A stretch of 52,584 bases of DNA from an uncultured Marinobacter sp. (GCF_946886895.1 NZ_CAMPJO010000020.1:1-52584); one strand, 5' to 3'. Positions 9,901 to 17,292 are shown, numbered from the stretch's first letter. Notes: a model not told the origin generated them from the letters alone. Made by a program: numbers and translations.

Positions 9901-10012
9901 CTCCGGATACTCTTGTCGGTCACAGGTTAGACGATTCGATAATGCTGAAGTGAAACATCCACTCGAGTACTTGCGGGACAGGTTTAGAAACAGAGGCGCC
10001 AAAGATTCGTAA
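6947..10012 (+). CDS. FAD-linked D-2-hydroxyacid dehydrogenase fused to Fe-S/CCG domains (YdiJ-like)
   Basis: A 1021-aa fusion, close to the length of E. coli YdiJ (a D-2-hydroxyglutarate dehydrogenase). Order: PCMH-type FAD-binding domain (about 50-280, SPRGGGTGTNGQS), FAD-oxidase C domain with the metal-site region FGHVDAGVLH, a cluster-binding region (NCNGNGACYNF, CLSCKSCSGQCP near residues 660-675), and a C-terminal CCG-type domain (GHCSEKT, AAGCCGMAGTYGHE). It would oxidise a D-2-hydroxy acid and pass electrons to the respiratory chain. Codon use becomes more AT-rich after about 9540. Confidence 0.85.
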   Translation: MLPRLEQITPTQSRYLAFLETLKKSGFRGEMTPDYATRTVLATDNSIYQVLPQAVVFPMDKADVQALARLAATADWADIVFSPRGGGTGTNGQSLTDGIVVDLSRHMNRILEINAAEGWARVEAGVVKDQLNAAAKTHGVFFAPELSTSNRATIGGMINTDASGQGSVMYGKTRDHVLELETVLLDGSLLQTSPLDAEQETAATEQASLAGDIYRTLAGIWDRRRDDIEQRFPKLNRCLTGYDLAHLRDQEGRLNANNILCGSEGTLGFIVEAKINLVPIPDYQALVVVQYDSFDASLRDARALMEAGPASIETIDSKVLELARGDIIWHGMAQFFPKTADFPTRGVNLVEFTGGDEQEVRRAIRTLTELLDDPKRTPICHYAVAFGEQAVSQVWKMRKRAVGLLAKTSGEARPVAFVEDTAVPPEHLADFIGEFRAVLDRKGLNYGMFGHVDAGVLHVRPALDLKDPEAINVVRSVTEEVVELVRKYHGLLWGEHGKGFRSEFAPGFFGNLYPELQAVKRAFDPRNQLNPGKIATPDARIPLVKLDEPGQRGALDRTIPVASRRSQPDAMNCNGNGACYNFDPDDAMCPSWKATRDRRHSPKGRASLVREWLRLLGEQGVDTESLATQTNSTPALRSLPVRFRNTWARNRGQYDYSNEVREAMDGCLSCKSCSGQCPVQVDIPEARARFMHLYHSRYLRPFKDHLIGRLEQLIPFIANPLARPLYNTLMRWAPVKALVRNIGMVDSPLLATQTPIAAAARLGIGIVNDGELSGLSEEERARSLIIVQDAFTSYFETDTFAAILETLQYLGLQIWLLPFHPNGKPLHVHGFLKQFETIAGKHASLLNCYAKYDIPLVGIDPSMTLAFRSEYRKYVGTKVPTVMLLQEFLAPRVEKLAKTLELESGGQVTLMGHCSEKTNAVGSLDQWRQVLEALGIELKIEAAGCCGMAGTYGHETRNLKTSKTIYELSWGPKIRKLKDRRVILASGYSCRSQVRRFDNAEVKHPLEYLRDRFRNRGAKDS

Positions 10013-10026
10013 CGGGGTAGAACCCA

Positions 10027-10189
10027 ATGGCACTGAACAGTTCAAAGAATTCAGGCAGTCGTACTGGCTTTGACCAAGGCTCAACTTGGTGACCTTCTGA
10101 AGCGACTGAATGCGCATAAAACACAAGCCGGAATGTTCGAACAGATGGCCAGCGAGATCCTCGCCGGCCAAAAAATACCGGCTCAGTGA
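10027..10189 (+). pseudogene. Possible frameshifted small gene
   Basis: An ATG at 10027 starts MALNSSKNSGSRT. The adjacent frame (from about 10064) then reads ALTKAQLGDLLKRLNAHKTQ and ends IPAQ-stop at 10189. Joining them needs removal of one G near 10063-10067. The second part has protein-like composition, predicted to be helical. I do not recognise it. It could be a decayed small gene, an assembly slip, or chance. It occupies most of the 324-base gap after the dehydrogenase gene; otherwise I see only the hairpin at 10271-10289. Confidence 0.3.
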
Positions 10190-10270
10190 CGTCCGGGTAA
10201 CGGTCGAGTCCTCAATTAAATGGTAGGCGCGTCTGAGATTGCTCACAGGTGGCTAACCAAATACGGCGCA

Positions 10271-10289
10271 AAGCCCCCGCAAGGGGCTT
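10271..10289. terminator. Terminator-like hairpin downstream of the RcnB-like gene
   Basis: Stem AAGCCCC / GGGGCTT with a five-base loop. Minus-strand RNA continues with TTTG. It is 48 bases past the stop of the His-rich gene, so it most likely terminates that transcript. Confidence 0.5.
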
Positions 10290-10336
10290 CAATCCCGCCA
10301 CGGCGCAGAACCCGCCCCGTGGCCGGGACACCGCCC

Positions 10337-10756
10337 TCAGCGGTGGGAAGATTCGATTAGCACCTGAGTGTCGTGAATGATGCGGCCAACCCGATAGGCC
10401 GGATGCAGATCGGCGTCATAACCCAACCGGAGCCGGTAATCCGGGTGGCGGTACCGGTCACGGTCGTGATGACGATGATGGTGGCCGTCCCGCCAGTGCC
10501 TGCGATCATGGTGCCGGTCCCGGTCATGGCGATCATGGTGCCGCCCCTTCCAGCCATCGCGGCGGTGATCGTCGTAACCGTGACGGTAATGCGCCTGCAG
10601 GAACTTCTTCTGCTGCCCCGGTGGCAACGCCTGGCCCCGATCCAGCTGCTTCTGAATGCCGGGCGGATGGCCGAACCCCCGGTAACTGTCCGCCATCGCT
10701 GGCACCGACACCAGCAGGAACGCCGAAATCACACTGCCCATTAACCAACGTTTCAT
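10337..10756 (-). CDS. His/Arg/Asp-rich periplasmic protein, RcnB/CigR-like
   Basis: A 139-aa exported protein. Residues 1-22 are a signal peptide (MKRWLMGSVISAFLLVSVPAMA). A PPGIQKQLDRGQALPPGQQKK segment, typical of CigR/RcnB relatives, follows. The middle (about 60-108) is a low-complexity stretch built from His, Arg, Asp and Trp, for example HHDRHDRDRHHDRRHWRDGH. The C-terminus DYRLRLGYDADLHPAYRVG is the conserved RcnB-type tail. Known relatives influence nickel/cobalt homeostasis or act as anti-virulence factors. Metal binding here is inferred from the histidines. A clear AGGAG-type ribosome site precedes the ATG. Confidence 0.75.
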   Translation of the reverse strand: MKRWLMGSVISAFLLVSVPAMADSYRGFGHPPGIQKQLDRGQALPPGQQKKFLQAHYRHGYDDHRRDGWKGRHHDRHDRDRHHDRRHWRDGHHHRHHDRDRYRHPDYRLRLGYDADLHPAYRVGRIIHDTQVLIESSHR

Positions 10757-10907
10757 GGTGTTTCTCCTGTCTGCATCAGAGACGGGTCACGCACCCGAAC
10801 GGAATTCCGGGTGCCTCTGAGCTCAGGGTATCGAACCGGCCAGGAAAGTCAGCGCCTCGCGGGCGGCTTTGCACGATCTTTACGCCGGGAAGGCATGGCT
10901 TGACGTT

Positions 10908-11492
10908 TCAGCCGCCGGATCTGTCGCCGGAATCGGCGGAGCGCACCAGGGATTCAATGGCAAAGGTATGGGGGCAGTCATCGCCCAAGGCCCGTAAGGA
11001 CTCGGCGAGTCTCAGCAGATAATCGGCATTGGGACCACTCGGACCAGCGGCGGAGGCAATCTGCCGGGCAATCTGCGCGTCCGGAGCGTGCCCCAGATAC
11101 GCCTCGTTGTCTTCGGTGGCGATGTACACCAGGCCTTCGGCGTGGCTGCCGTCGTCGAAGGTCAGGGTGGTCGAGAAACGCAGATAACCGTTCTTCTCCC
11201 TCACATCCAGATGTTCAAAAACGCTGGGAGACACCCGGAACGCCATGCCCTTGCAGACGGCCCCGGGCTTCTCGACCAGGGTAGCCACCCGGCCCGGCGC
11301 TTCCGGTGTTCCCCGGTGGTCGTGGGAGCCCTGCCAGAAGCGGCGCTGCCAGCCACGGATCATTGCTGGCCGCTGCTCCAGGTAGGGAAAGTCTACCTTG
11401 TAAATCAGCGACCCGTAGCCAAACAGCCAAACGGATTCAATGCCCGAGAAATCGTAACGGCGGCGATTGTGTTCAACGGTGTTCGTGGACAT
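10908..11492 (-). CDS. ChaC-like gamma-glutamylcyclotransferase
   Basis: Cytosolic enzyme (194 aa from the chosen start) that cleaves glutathione to 5-oxoproline and Cys-Gly in known ChaC proteins. The substrate-loop motif FGYGSLI appears near residue 25 and the family signature LDVREKNGYLR near the middle, holding the catalytic Glu. I chose ATG at 11492, shortly before the conserved region. The frame runs back to 11555, which would overlap marC by 26 bases; no strong ribosome site decides it. It lies downstream of marC on the same strand and may share its transcript. Confidence 0.8.
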   Translation of the reverse strand: MSTNTVEHNRRRYDFSGIESVWLFGYGSLIYKVDFPYLEQRPAMIRGWQRRFWQGSHDHRGTPEAPGRVATLVEKPGAVCKGMAFRVSPSVFEHLDVREKNGYLRFSTTLTFDDGSHAEGLVYIATEDNEAYLGHAPDAQIARQIASAAGPSGPNADYLLRLAESLRALGDDCPHTFAIESLVRSADSGDRSGG

Positions 11493-11529
11493 AAAAGGCC
11501 CGGTGATGGTTTTCGGAGAGCGCTCTACA

Positions 11530-12162
11530 CTAGGTGGTGGCGATAAATCCCGCAATACCCGTCAGCACAATTTCCGCCGCCATGGCTGACAGGATCAGAC
11601 CGCTGATCTTGGACAGGATATTGAGGCCGGTTTTGCCCAGCGCCTTCTCCAGGAAACCAGACAGGCGCAGCAACACCGCCAGGATCAACAGCCCGGAGAC
11701 CAGGCCCAGCAGCCCGCCGGTCACCTCCGGCCAGCGCTTCAGCTCGGCACCGTACACCAGGATGGCACCAATGGTGGCCGGCCCGATCATCACCGGAATC
11801 GCCAGGGGTACGACCGCGATATCATCGCGGTCCTCATCGGGCAGGCCGGTGGCGTGGTTGCGGGTGCCGTTGGTCACCAGGCTGATCGCGGTCAGAAACA
11901 GCAGACAGCCGGCACCGATGCGGAAGGAGTTCAGGGTAATGCCGATGGCGCTGAACAGCAGTGGCCCGGCAAAGAACAGAATCACCCCGAGGACAAACGC
12001 GGATACGCAGGCCCGGCGGATAATGGAGCTTTTCTCAGCCACCGCCAGCCCCCGGGTCAGGGCCAGAAACATGGTCACCACGAAAAACGGCGCCAGCAGG
12101 AACAGAAAACGAATCGTACTGCTGATGTAGGTGGAGAAAAACGTCTCAAGCATTCCGGGCAT
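11530..12162 (-). CDS. MarC-family integral membrane protein
   Basis: A 210-aa inner-membrane protein with about six hydrophobic segments. It matches the MarC/UPF0056 family, including the IPVMIGPATIGAIL segment and the C-terminal ILSKISGLILSAMAAEIV helix. Function in the family is unsettled; it is not a proven drug transporter. ATG at 12162 is used, with a second ATG four codons on. It is probably co-transcribed with the downstream ChaC-like gene. Confidence 0.85.
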   Translation of the reverse strand: MPGMLETFFSTYISSTIRFLFLLAPFFVVTMFLALTRGLAVAEKSSIIRRACVSAFVLGVILFFAGPLLFSAIGITLNSFRIGAGCLLFLTAISLVTNGTRNHATGLPDEDRDDIAVVPLAIPVMIGPATIGAILVYGAELKRWPEVTGGLLGLVSGLLILAVLLRLSGFLEKALGKTGLNILSKISGLILSAMAAEIVLTGIAGFIATT

Positions 12163-12246
12163 TCCAACAGTTAATGGAAGCCGGTAAGCATAGCTTGCCC
12201 ACGCGTTTTCTGCCGTACGGGAGTGAACGTATGAAACCTTACTCCA

Positions 12247-13251
12247 TCAGACCGCCATGGGCGTCACGTAGCTGAAACGCTTGCGGTACTGCTCCATGGT
12301 GCAACCCACGGATCGCTTGAACAGACGACGGAACGAACTGGCATCCTCATACCCCACACCCCAGATAATCCGGGCCGTCTGCTCGCGGCTCGACTCCAGC
12401 CTGTGTTTGGCGGCTTCAATGCGCAGATGCTGGAGATAGCTGATGGGGGTTTCCCCGGTCGCCTCCTTGAACCGGCGTTTGAAGGTGCGTGTGCCCAGGC
12501 CGGCAACTGCCGCGACATCATCAATGCTGACCGGCTCGGCGTAATGGTGTTCCAGCCAGGTTTGCGCCTTGCGGATAGCGTCGTCCTGATGGGACTTGCG
12601 ACTGTAGAACGCCATGTAGGGTGTCTGTTCCACCCGACGACCATCGAGAACCAGCATCTTGCTGCAGGCCAGCGCCAGCGACGGCGATGCGAAACGCTCC
12701 ACCAGGTACACACACAGATCCACAAAGGCCGTGGCCCCGCCGGCGCAGATGATCTGGCCGTTATCCACCAGCAACTGATCTTCCTCCAGTCGGATCCCCG
12801 GATAGCGGCTGCGAAACAGCGACGCCGCACGCCAATGGGTGGTGGCGGCCTGGCCATCCAGCAGGCCGGCTTCCGCCAGCACAAAGCTGCCGGTGCACAC
12901 GCTGGCCAGCACGGCGCCCTGTTCATGAGCCTCACGCAACCAGCCATGCAGGGGTATGGCCGGCGCAAGCGTGCGCTCCACCCGCTCAGCGCTGACGGCA
13001 GCCTCCACGGAAGAACCCACCACAATCAGGTCTGGCCGGAAGTCTTCACGGCGCACCGTTGGTGTGACCATGGCACCGCTGTAACCACGGACCGGCCCGT
13101 TATCCACCGTTACCACCTGACAGTCAAACAGGGGGGTACTGTCGCCGGCAGGCACACGGGCGCAGTAATTGGCCACGGTAAAGAAGTCCATCACGCCATG
13201 CACACCAGACGCATGGCAGTTGGGCAAGGCAATAATGGCAATGTTCATCAT
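12247..13251 (-). CDS. GlxA-family AraC-type transcriptional regulator
   Basis: A 334-aa regulator with a DJ-1/PfpI-like N-terminal domain (MNIAIIALPNCHASGVHG, nucleophile-elbow-like ASVCTGSFVLAEAGLLDG) and a C-terminal AraC DNA-binding domain (RTFKRRFKEATGETPISYLQ, EDASSFRRLFKRSVGCT). The start at 13251 fits the family beginning and leaves the palindrome at 13279-13292 non-coding. It is divergent from an alpha/beta hydrolase gene 112 bases away, its likely target. The signal is unknown. Confidence 0.85.
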   Translation of the reverse strand: MMNIAIIALPNCHASGVHGVMDFFTVANYCARVPAGDSTPLFDCQVVTVDNGPVRGYSGAMVTPTVRREDFRPDLIVVGSSVEAAVSAERVERTLAPAIPLHGWLREAHEQGAVLASVCTGSFVLAEAGLLDGQAATTHWRAASLFRSRYPGIRLEEDQLLVDNGQIICAGGATAFVDLCVYLVERFASPSLALACSKMLVLDGRRVEQTPYMAFYSRKSHQDDAIRKAQTWLEHHYAEPVSIDDVAAVAGLGTRTFKRRFKEATGETPISYLQHLRIEAAKHRLESSREQTARIIWGVGYEDASSFRRLFKRSVGCTMEQYRKRFSYVTPMAV

Positions 13252-13278
13252 GATGAATGGCCCGTTTCGCACTTTATA

Positions 13279-13292
13279 TGTCAAATATGACA
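13279..13292. promoter_or_regulatory. Small palindrome in a divergent promoter region
   Basis: TGTCA-AATA-TGACA lies between the GlxA-type regulator and the divergent hydrolase. It is a candidate operator or activator half-site. AraC-type activators often use direct repeats, so the link is weak. Confidence 0.3.
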
Positions 13293-13363
13293 CTCCTGCG
13301 AACCGCTCGCAAGCCCTACCCTGATCCTGTCATCCACCAATGCACGAAGAAGGACTTTCTCCT

Positions 13364-14272
13364 ATGACCTCACAACTGAACACACAACCAGAGCTCTTCC
13401 GTCATTCCAGTCCCGCTCCGGCACCGGCCAATGTCGGGCTCTCCACCACCCGGCTGGCGCTGCAACTTTATGGGCGGGTGTCGCCCCAAAAGGCCGGACA
13501 ACTGGTAAACCGCATGGCGTTCAGGCCATCCCGGCTGCCCATGCCCACCCGCTACGAGTCTTTGCTGGATAACACCGACAGCTACACCCAGCTCCAGCAT
13601 GGCGGGCGTACCATCCCGGTGTATTCCTGGGGCCAGGGCCCGGTGATCCTCGGTGTGCATGGCTGGGCCGGAGCCGGCATCCAGTTCGGCGCCTGGGTGA
13701 CTCCGCTGCTGGAAGCCGGCTACCGGGTGGTGCTGTTCGACGCACCGGCCCATGGCCGCGCCCAGGGTGACAGCACCGACCTGTTCGAGATGGCTGAGGT
13801 CACCGGGAAAGTTGCGGCCAGTCTGGGCAGGGTTCACGGAATCCTGGCGCACTCCATTGGCTGCATCGCCGTAGCCAGGGCCATTGCCGACGGATTACAG
13901 GCCAACTATCTGGCCATGCTGGCGCCGCCGGCCAGTCTGACCGCTGTGATGGCAAATCTGGGCCGGCAACTGGCGCTGAGCCCGGAGGTGCTGTCTGTCC
14001 ATCTGCAACTGATGGAGGCGCGCTTCGGGCCATCCGTTTGGGACCAGCTGGATCTTGAGGATCTTGCCCGGACACTCACCCAGCGGGGCCTGATCGTTAT
14101 TGATGACGACGACACGTCGATTTCACCGGAGGAAAGCCGGCGAGTGGCCGGCAACTGGGATCAAGCGGATGTCTTGCGCACCCGCGGCCTGGGTCACAAC
14201 CGCCTGTTGTGGAGCCCAATGGTCGTGGACACCGTGCTCCGGGATCTGGGCCGGCCTGTGGACTCGGTCTGA
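13364..14272 (+). CDS. Alpha/beta hydrolase
   Basis: A 302-aa alpha/beta hydrolase. The oxyanion-type motif GVHGWAGAG and the nucleophile elbow LAHSIGCIA are present; the C-terminus carries a plausible catalytic His in RGLGHNRLLW. The start at 13364 has AAGGA nine bases upstream and is preferred over the in-frame ATG at 13340. The first 50 residues are Pro/Ala-rich and precede the core fold. It is divergent from the GlxA regulator. The substrate is unknown; esterase or lipase-like activity on a small molecule is likely. Confidence 0.75.
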   Translation: MTSQLNTQPELFRHSSPAPAPANVGLSTTRLALQLYGRVSPQKAGQLVNRMAFRPSRLPMPTRYESLLDNTDSYTQLQHGGRTIPVYSWGQGPVILGVHGWAGAGIQFGAWVTPLLEAGYRVVLFDAPAHGRAQGDSTDLFEMAEVTGKVAASLGRVHGILAHSIGCIAVARAIADGLQANYLAMLAPPASLTAVMANLGRQLALSPEVLSVHLQLMEARFGPSVWDQLDLEDLARTLTQRGLIVIDDDDTSISPEESRRVAGNWDQADVLRTRGLGHNRLLWSPMVVDTVLRDLGRPVDSV

Positions 14273-14282
14273 ACGGCTCTGT

Positions 14283-14495
14283 TCCGTCGTCACTGGCAGT
14301 CAACAGCCAGTTCAGCGCACCGCGGACTTTGAAACTGCCGGTACGCTGGAGGTTCTCACACTTCAAGCCCAGCGAGTGGCCCAGGGCCGCATCCAGGTCC
14401 GGCACATGCAACAACGGTGTTTCCCCCAGATACGGGCGGATGCGCTGCTCCGCCTCCAGAATCCGGGATTCGTCAGGAACGGTTGGTCTGGTCAT
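14283..14495 (-). pseudogene. 5' fragment of a serine/threonine dehydratase-like gene
   Basis: From an ATG at 14495 with GGAG upstream, about 70 residues match the N-terminus of PLP-dependent threonine/serine dehydratases: RILEAEQRIRPYLGETPLL and the PLP-lysine motif GSFKVRGALNWLL (Lys56). Similarity then stops near 14285, a few bases from the hydrolase stop codon at 14272, and the frame runs on antisense through that gene without family features. Normal length is above 300 aa, so about three quarters is missing. It is a remnant left by a deletion or replacement. Confidence 0.7.
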
Positions 14496-14551
14496 GGCGC
14501 GCTCTCCGTTGGCTCCTCTATTACCCACCATGACCCTGAGGCGGCTTGCAA

Positions 14552-16129
14552 TCAAGTTGCTGTGACGGCCTCGCACCCATCAACCGCCTCCGGCTCACAC
14601 ACATACTGCTGTGCATCAAACCGCCTGGTCTGCTGACGGAACTTCCAGGTGAAACCTGGCCAGAGCGTTGTGTTCTTGCCGTTTTCGTTCACGTACCAGC
14701 TCTTGCACCCGGTCTGCCACACGGAGTCACCCAGCTTGGCGTGAATGGAGGCGTTGTATCGACTTTGGGCATCGCCCTTCACCTCCACGCTCCGCCAGCC
14801 GTGCCTGTCCATCTTCTTCAGGGCATCCAGCACATACTGGATCTGGCTTTCGATCATGGTCACCATGGAGCTATGGCCCAGCCCGGTGTTGGGGCCCATC
14901 AGCATGAAAAAGTTGGGGAAGCCAGCGATGGCGGTACCCTTGTAGGCTTCGGCACCGTCTTTCCACGCCTCCAGCAGGTCCTGACCGTTACGGCCGTAGA
15001 CCATACCGGCGGGGATCGGGTCCTGGGCCTTGAAGCCGGTGCCGTAAATGAGGCAGTCCACTTCCCGCTCGTTGCCGTTGCGGTCGACGATGACGCTGCC
15101 GCGTACTTCACGGATCCCGTCGGTCAGCACGTCCACGTGGTCCTGAGCCAGGGCCGGGTAGTAGTTGTTGGAGATCAGTACCCGCTTGCAGCCGAAGTGG
15201 AAATCCGGGGTGACTTTCCTGCGCAGCGCCTTGTCCTTGATCTGGTTGCGGATGTGACGACGGGCCTGCAACTCACCGATCTTGAGAATGCGGGGATCAC
15301 CCACAAAGCCCAGCACTCGGGCCTCCAGCATCCAGTAAATACTCTGGCGAAAGGCGTTGAGGGTTTGCGGGAAGGCGCGGAACATCCGTTTTTCCAGCGG
15401 ACGGATCTCGCGGTCCGGCTTGGGCACGATCCACGGCGGCGTGCGCTGGTAAAGATCCAGGTGGGCGGCCTCTTTTGCCACCTCGGGTACGAACTGGATG
15501 GCCGAGGCGCCTGTACCAATTACGGCGACCCGTTTACCCCTGAAATCGTAGTCGTGATCCCAGTCCTGGGAGTGAAAGCTCTTGCCGGTGAAGGTCTCGA
15601 TACCCCGGATGTTCGGGTAGGCCGGGGTACTGAGGCCGCCCATGCCCGAGACCACAATGTCGGCTTTCAGGGTGCTGAACGCCGGCAGATCCTTGTCCTT
15701 TCGGTCCAGCTTATCGCCAGGGTTCAGCCCCTTATCCTGCCTGTAGGCCCAGAGTTTTGGGCTGTCGCAGGTTTCCACGGTCCAGCTTTGGGTTTTCTCA
15801 TCATATCGGGCGCCGGCGACGTGGGTGTTCAGGCGCACATGCTTCATCAGGTCGTATTTTTCGGCGCAGTGGCGCAGGTAGGCCTGGATTTCCTTCTGCT
15901 GGGCGAACATGCGGCTCCAGTCGGGGTTCTGTTCGAACGAGAAGGAGTACAGGGCAGATTGCACGTCACAGGCGCACCCCGGGTAGTGGTTCTCGTGCCA
16001 GGTGCCGCCAACATCATCGCTTTGTTCCAGGATTACGAAGTTGTCGTAACCGGCTTCCTTGAGCTTGATGCCCATACCGAGGCCGGAGAAGCCGGTGCCG
16101 ATGATGGCGATCTGTTTATCCTGCGTCAT
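14552..16129 (-). CDS. Flavin-containing (Baeyer-Villiger-type) monooxygenase 1
   Basis: A 525-aa FAD/NADPH monooxygenase. The start at 16129 has GGAG seven bases upstream. FAD Rossmann motif IGTGFSGLGMG is near residue 10, NADPH Rossmann motif IGTGASAIQFVPEV near 195, and between them the Baeyer-Villiger fingerprint region FTGKSFHSQDW. It inserts oxygen into ketones or oxidises N/S-containing substrates. It is divergent from a TetR regulator 387 bases away, with paired direct repeats upstream. The C-terminal half (cyclopentanone or alkanone class) is normal in length. Confidence 0.85.
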   Translation of the reverse strand: MTQDKQIAIIGTGFSGLGMGIKLKEAGYDNFVILEQSDDVGGTWHENHYPGCACDVQSALYSFSFEQNPDWSRMFAQQKEIQAYLRHCAEKYDLMKHVRLNTHVAGARYDEKTQSWTVETCDSPKLWAYRQDKGLNPGDKLDRKDKDLPAFSTLKADIVVSGMGGLSTPAYPNIRGIETFTGKSFHSQDWDHDYDFRGKRVAVIGTGASAIQFVPEVAKEAAHLDLYQRTPPWIVPKPDREIRPLEKRMFRAFPQTLNAFRQSIYWMLEARVLGFVGDPRILKIGELQARRHIRNQIKDKALRRKVTPDFHFGCKRVLISNNYYPALAQDHVDVLTDGIREVRGSVIVDRNGNEREVDCLIYGTGFKAQDPIPAGMVYGRNGQDLLEAWKDGAEAYKGTAIAGFPNFFMLMGPNTGLGHSSMVTMIESQIQYVLDALKKMDRHGWRSVEVKGDAQSRYNASIHAKLGDSVWQTGCKSWYVNENGKNTTLWPGFTWKFRQQTRRFDAQQYVCEPEAVDGCEAVTAT

Positions 16130-16193
16130 TTCTGCACTCCTGAGTTGGCCTTCTTGGCCTTGTCTGTTGTTGCCCGGCGGGTCACCATGGCCG

Positions 16194-16233
16194 GTAGACA
16201 CATGTATACACAGTTGAGTAGACACTTGTATAC
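16194..16233. promoter_or_regulatory. Tandem 16-base operator-like repeats upstream of monooxygenase 1
   Basis: GTAGACACATGTATAC (16194-16209) and GTAGACACTTGTATAC (16218-16233) are 15/16 identical, repeat at a 24-base period, and each contains the palindrome GTATAC. They lie 65-105 bases upstream of the monooxygenase start. They are candidate binding sites for the nearby TetR protein or another regulator. Confidence 0.45.
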
Positions 16234-16310
16234 TTAACGTCCTCTAAGCCAGGGCGAATGGCCCGACTTGACAGATTACTGACCTCGGTGGCCTCTCTCG
16301 CTTGGTGGCG

Positions 16311-16423
16311 GGCCGATTGGGGAGAGGCTTTCCGAAACACGCTCCTTCGGCACATCCCTGTGACGCTTGGGCTCCGCCATCCCTGGCTCCGCACAGTTTC
16401 GGAAAGCCTCTCCCCAATCGGCC
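16311..16423. repeat. Long perfect inverted repeat with 57-base loop
   Basis: The 28-base arms at 16311-16338 and 16396-16423 are exact reverse complements (left arm begins GGCCGATTGGGGAG). The loop is GC-rich. It lies in the 387-base gap between monooxygenase 1 and the TetR gene. It could be a dispersed intergenic repeat, a small non-autonomous element, or a strong transcriptional barrier. Apart from this and the repeats at 16194-16233 the gap holds nothing I can identify. Confidence 0.75.
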
Positions 16424-16516
16424 GGCAAACTTTGGGTGGTATGACCGAAAAGCCGAGCCGGAGTGGATAGCAGGCTACTCCATTGCCCGGTCTTGCTCCA
16501 AAAACCAGAGGAATAG

Positions 16517-17149
16517 ATGAACGCACTAACCGGCGGAAAACTAAAACTCGTTCAGGCAGCCCTGCGCCTGATTACGGAAACCCGGAGCCTGACGTCCCTT
16601 GGCCTGCGGGAACTGGCCCGTGAGGCGGGGCTGAATCCGAATACGTTTTACCGGCACTTCAAAAACCTGGATGAGTTCGGCTTGCAGGTACTGGAGTACA
16701 TCGCCGAAGACATGAAATCCGGCGTACGCGAGTTGCGGCGGATGGCGGAGTCCTCTGAACAGGCCTCCCATGACACCGTCACCTTCGTATACCACTACTT
16801 CCTGGCCAACCCCGCCGCAACCACCGTCGCGGTGAGGGAGCTGCATGGGCCATCGCCGGTGCTCAGAAACGCCCTTGAGTCCCAACTGGATGCCAGCGCG
16901 AACGAGATGGCCGAAGACATTATTGAACGGCAACTGGTCAGTGCCGTGCCGCCGGAAACGATTCACGAAATTTCCCGCATGACCATTCGCTACATCCTGT
17001 TTCGGGCCATGGATTACCTCGAAAAGCCGGACCAACGGGCGATCATTCAGCTGGAAACCGAGCGTTTTATTAACCGGCAGTTCCGGGGCGCCATGGTCGA
17101 CGAACTTTCGGAAAATGGCCTCCAGGCACTGTTAAACCGCCAGCGTTAA
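16517..17149 (+). CDS. TetR-family regulator (FabR-like)
   Basis: A 210-aa regulator. The N-terminal helix-turn-helix (LREL AREAGLNPNTFYRHFKN, residues about 30-55) resembles FabR/DesT proteins that sense acyl chains. The C-terminal ligand domain is variable. A good AGAGGAA ribosome site precedes the ATG. It is divergent from monooxygenase 1, and pntAB follows 143 bases downstream. Control of either neighbour is possible. The monooxygenase is the more usual pairing. Confidence 0.8.
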   Translation: MNALTGGKLKLVQAALRLITETRSLTSLGLRELAREAGLNPNTFYRHFKNLDEFGLQVLEYIAEDMKSGVRELRRMAESSEQASHDTVTFVYHYFLANPAATTVAVRELHGPSPVLRNALESQLDASANEMAEDIIERQLVSAVPPETIHEISRMTIRYILFRAMDYLEKPDQRAIIQLETERFINRQFRGAMVDELSENGLQALLNRQR

Positions 17150-17292
17150 AGGCTTATTGTTTTTTTCGTTTTATTTATTCATTTTTTCGATTTGTTCGTT
17201 TTTAGGAAAATCCCGACAAATCTGTTAGCGTTCCACCCGTAAGTAAAAACCGAGACATTGAGCGAATCGGTCAATCCGGAGGATGCAGTTAA

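Noticed and set aside
10190..10270. tRNA-like stretch (GGTAGGCGCG...) downstream of the small frameshifted frame
   Set aside because: No cloverleaf can be drawn; acceptor and anticodon arms do not pair.
14546..16237. A 563-codon plus-strand frame over monooxygenase 1
   Set aside because: The minus-strand frame has complete FAD, NADPH and Baeyer-Villiger motifs and a good ribosome site; the plus frame has none.
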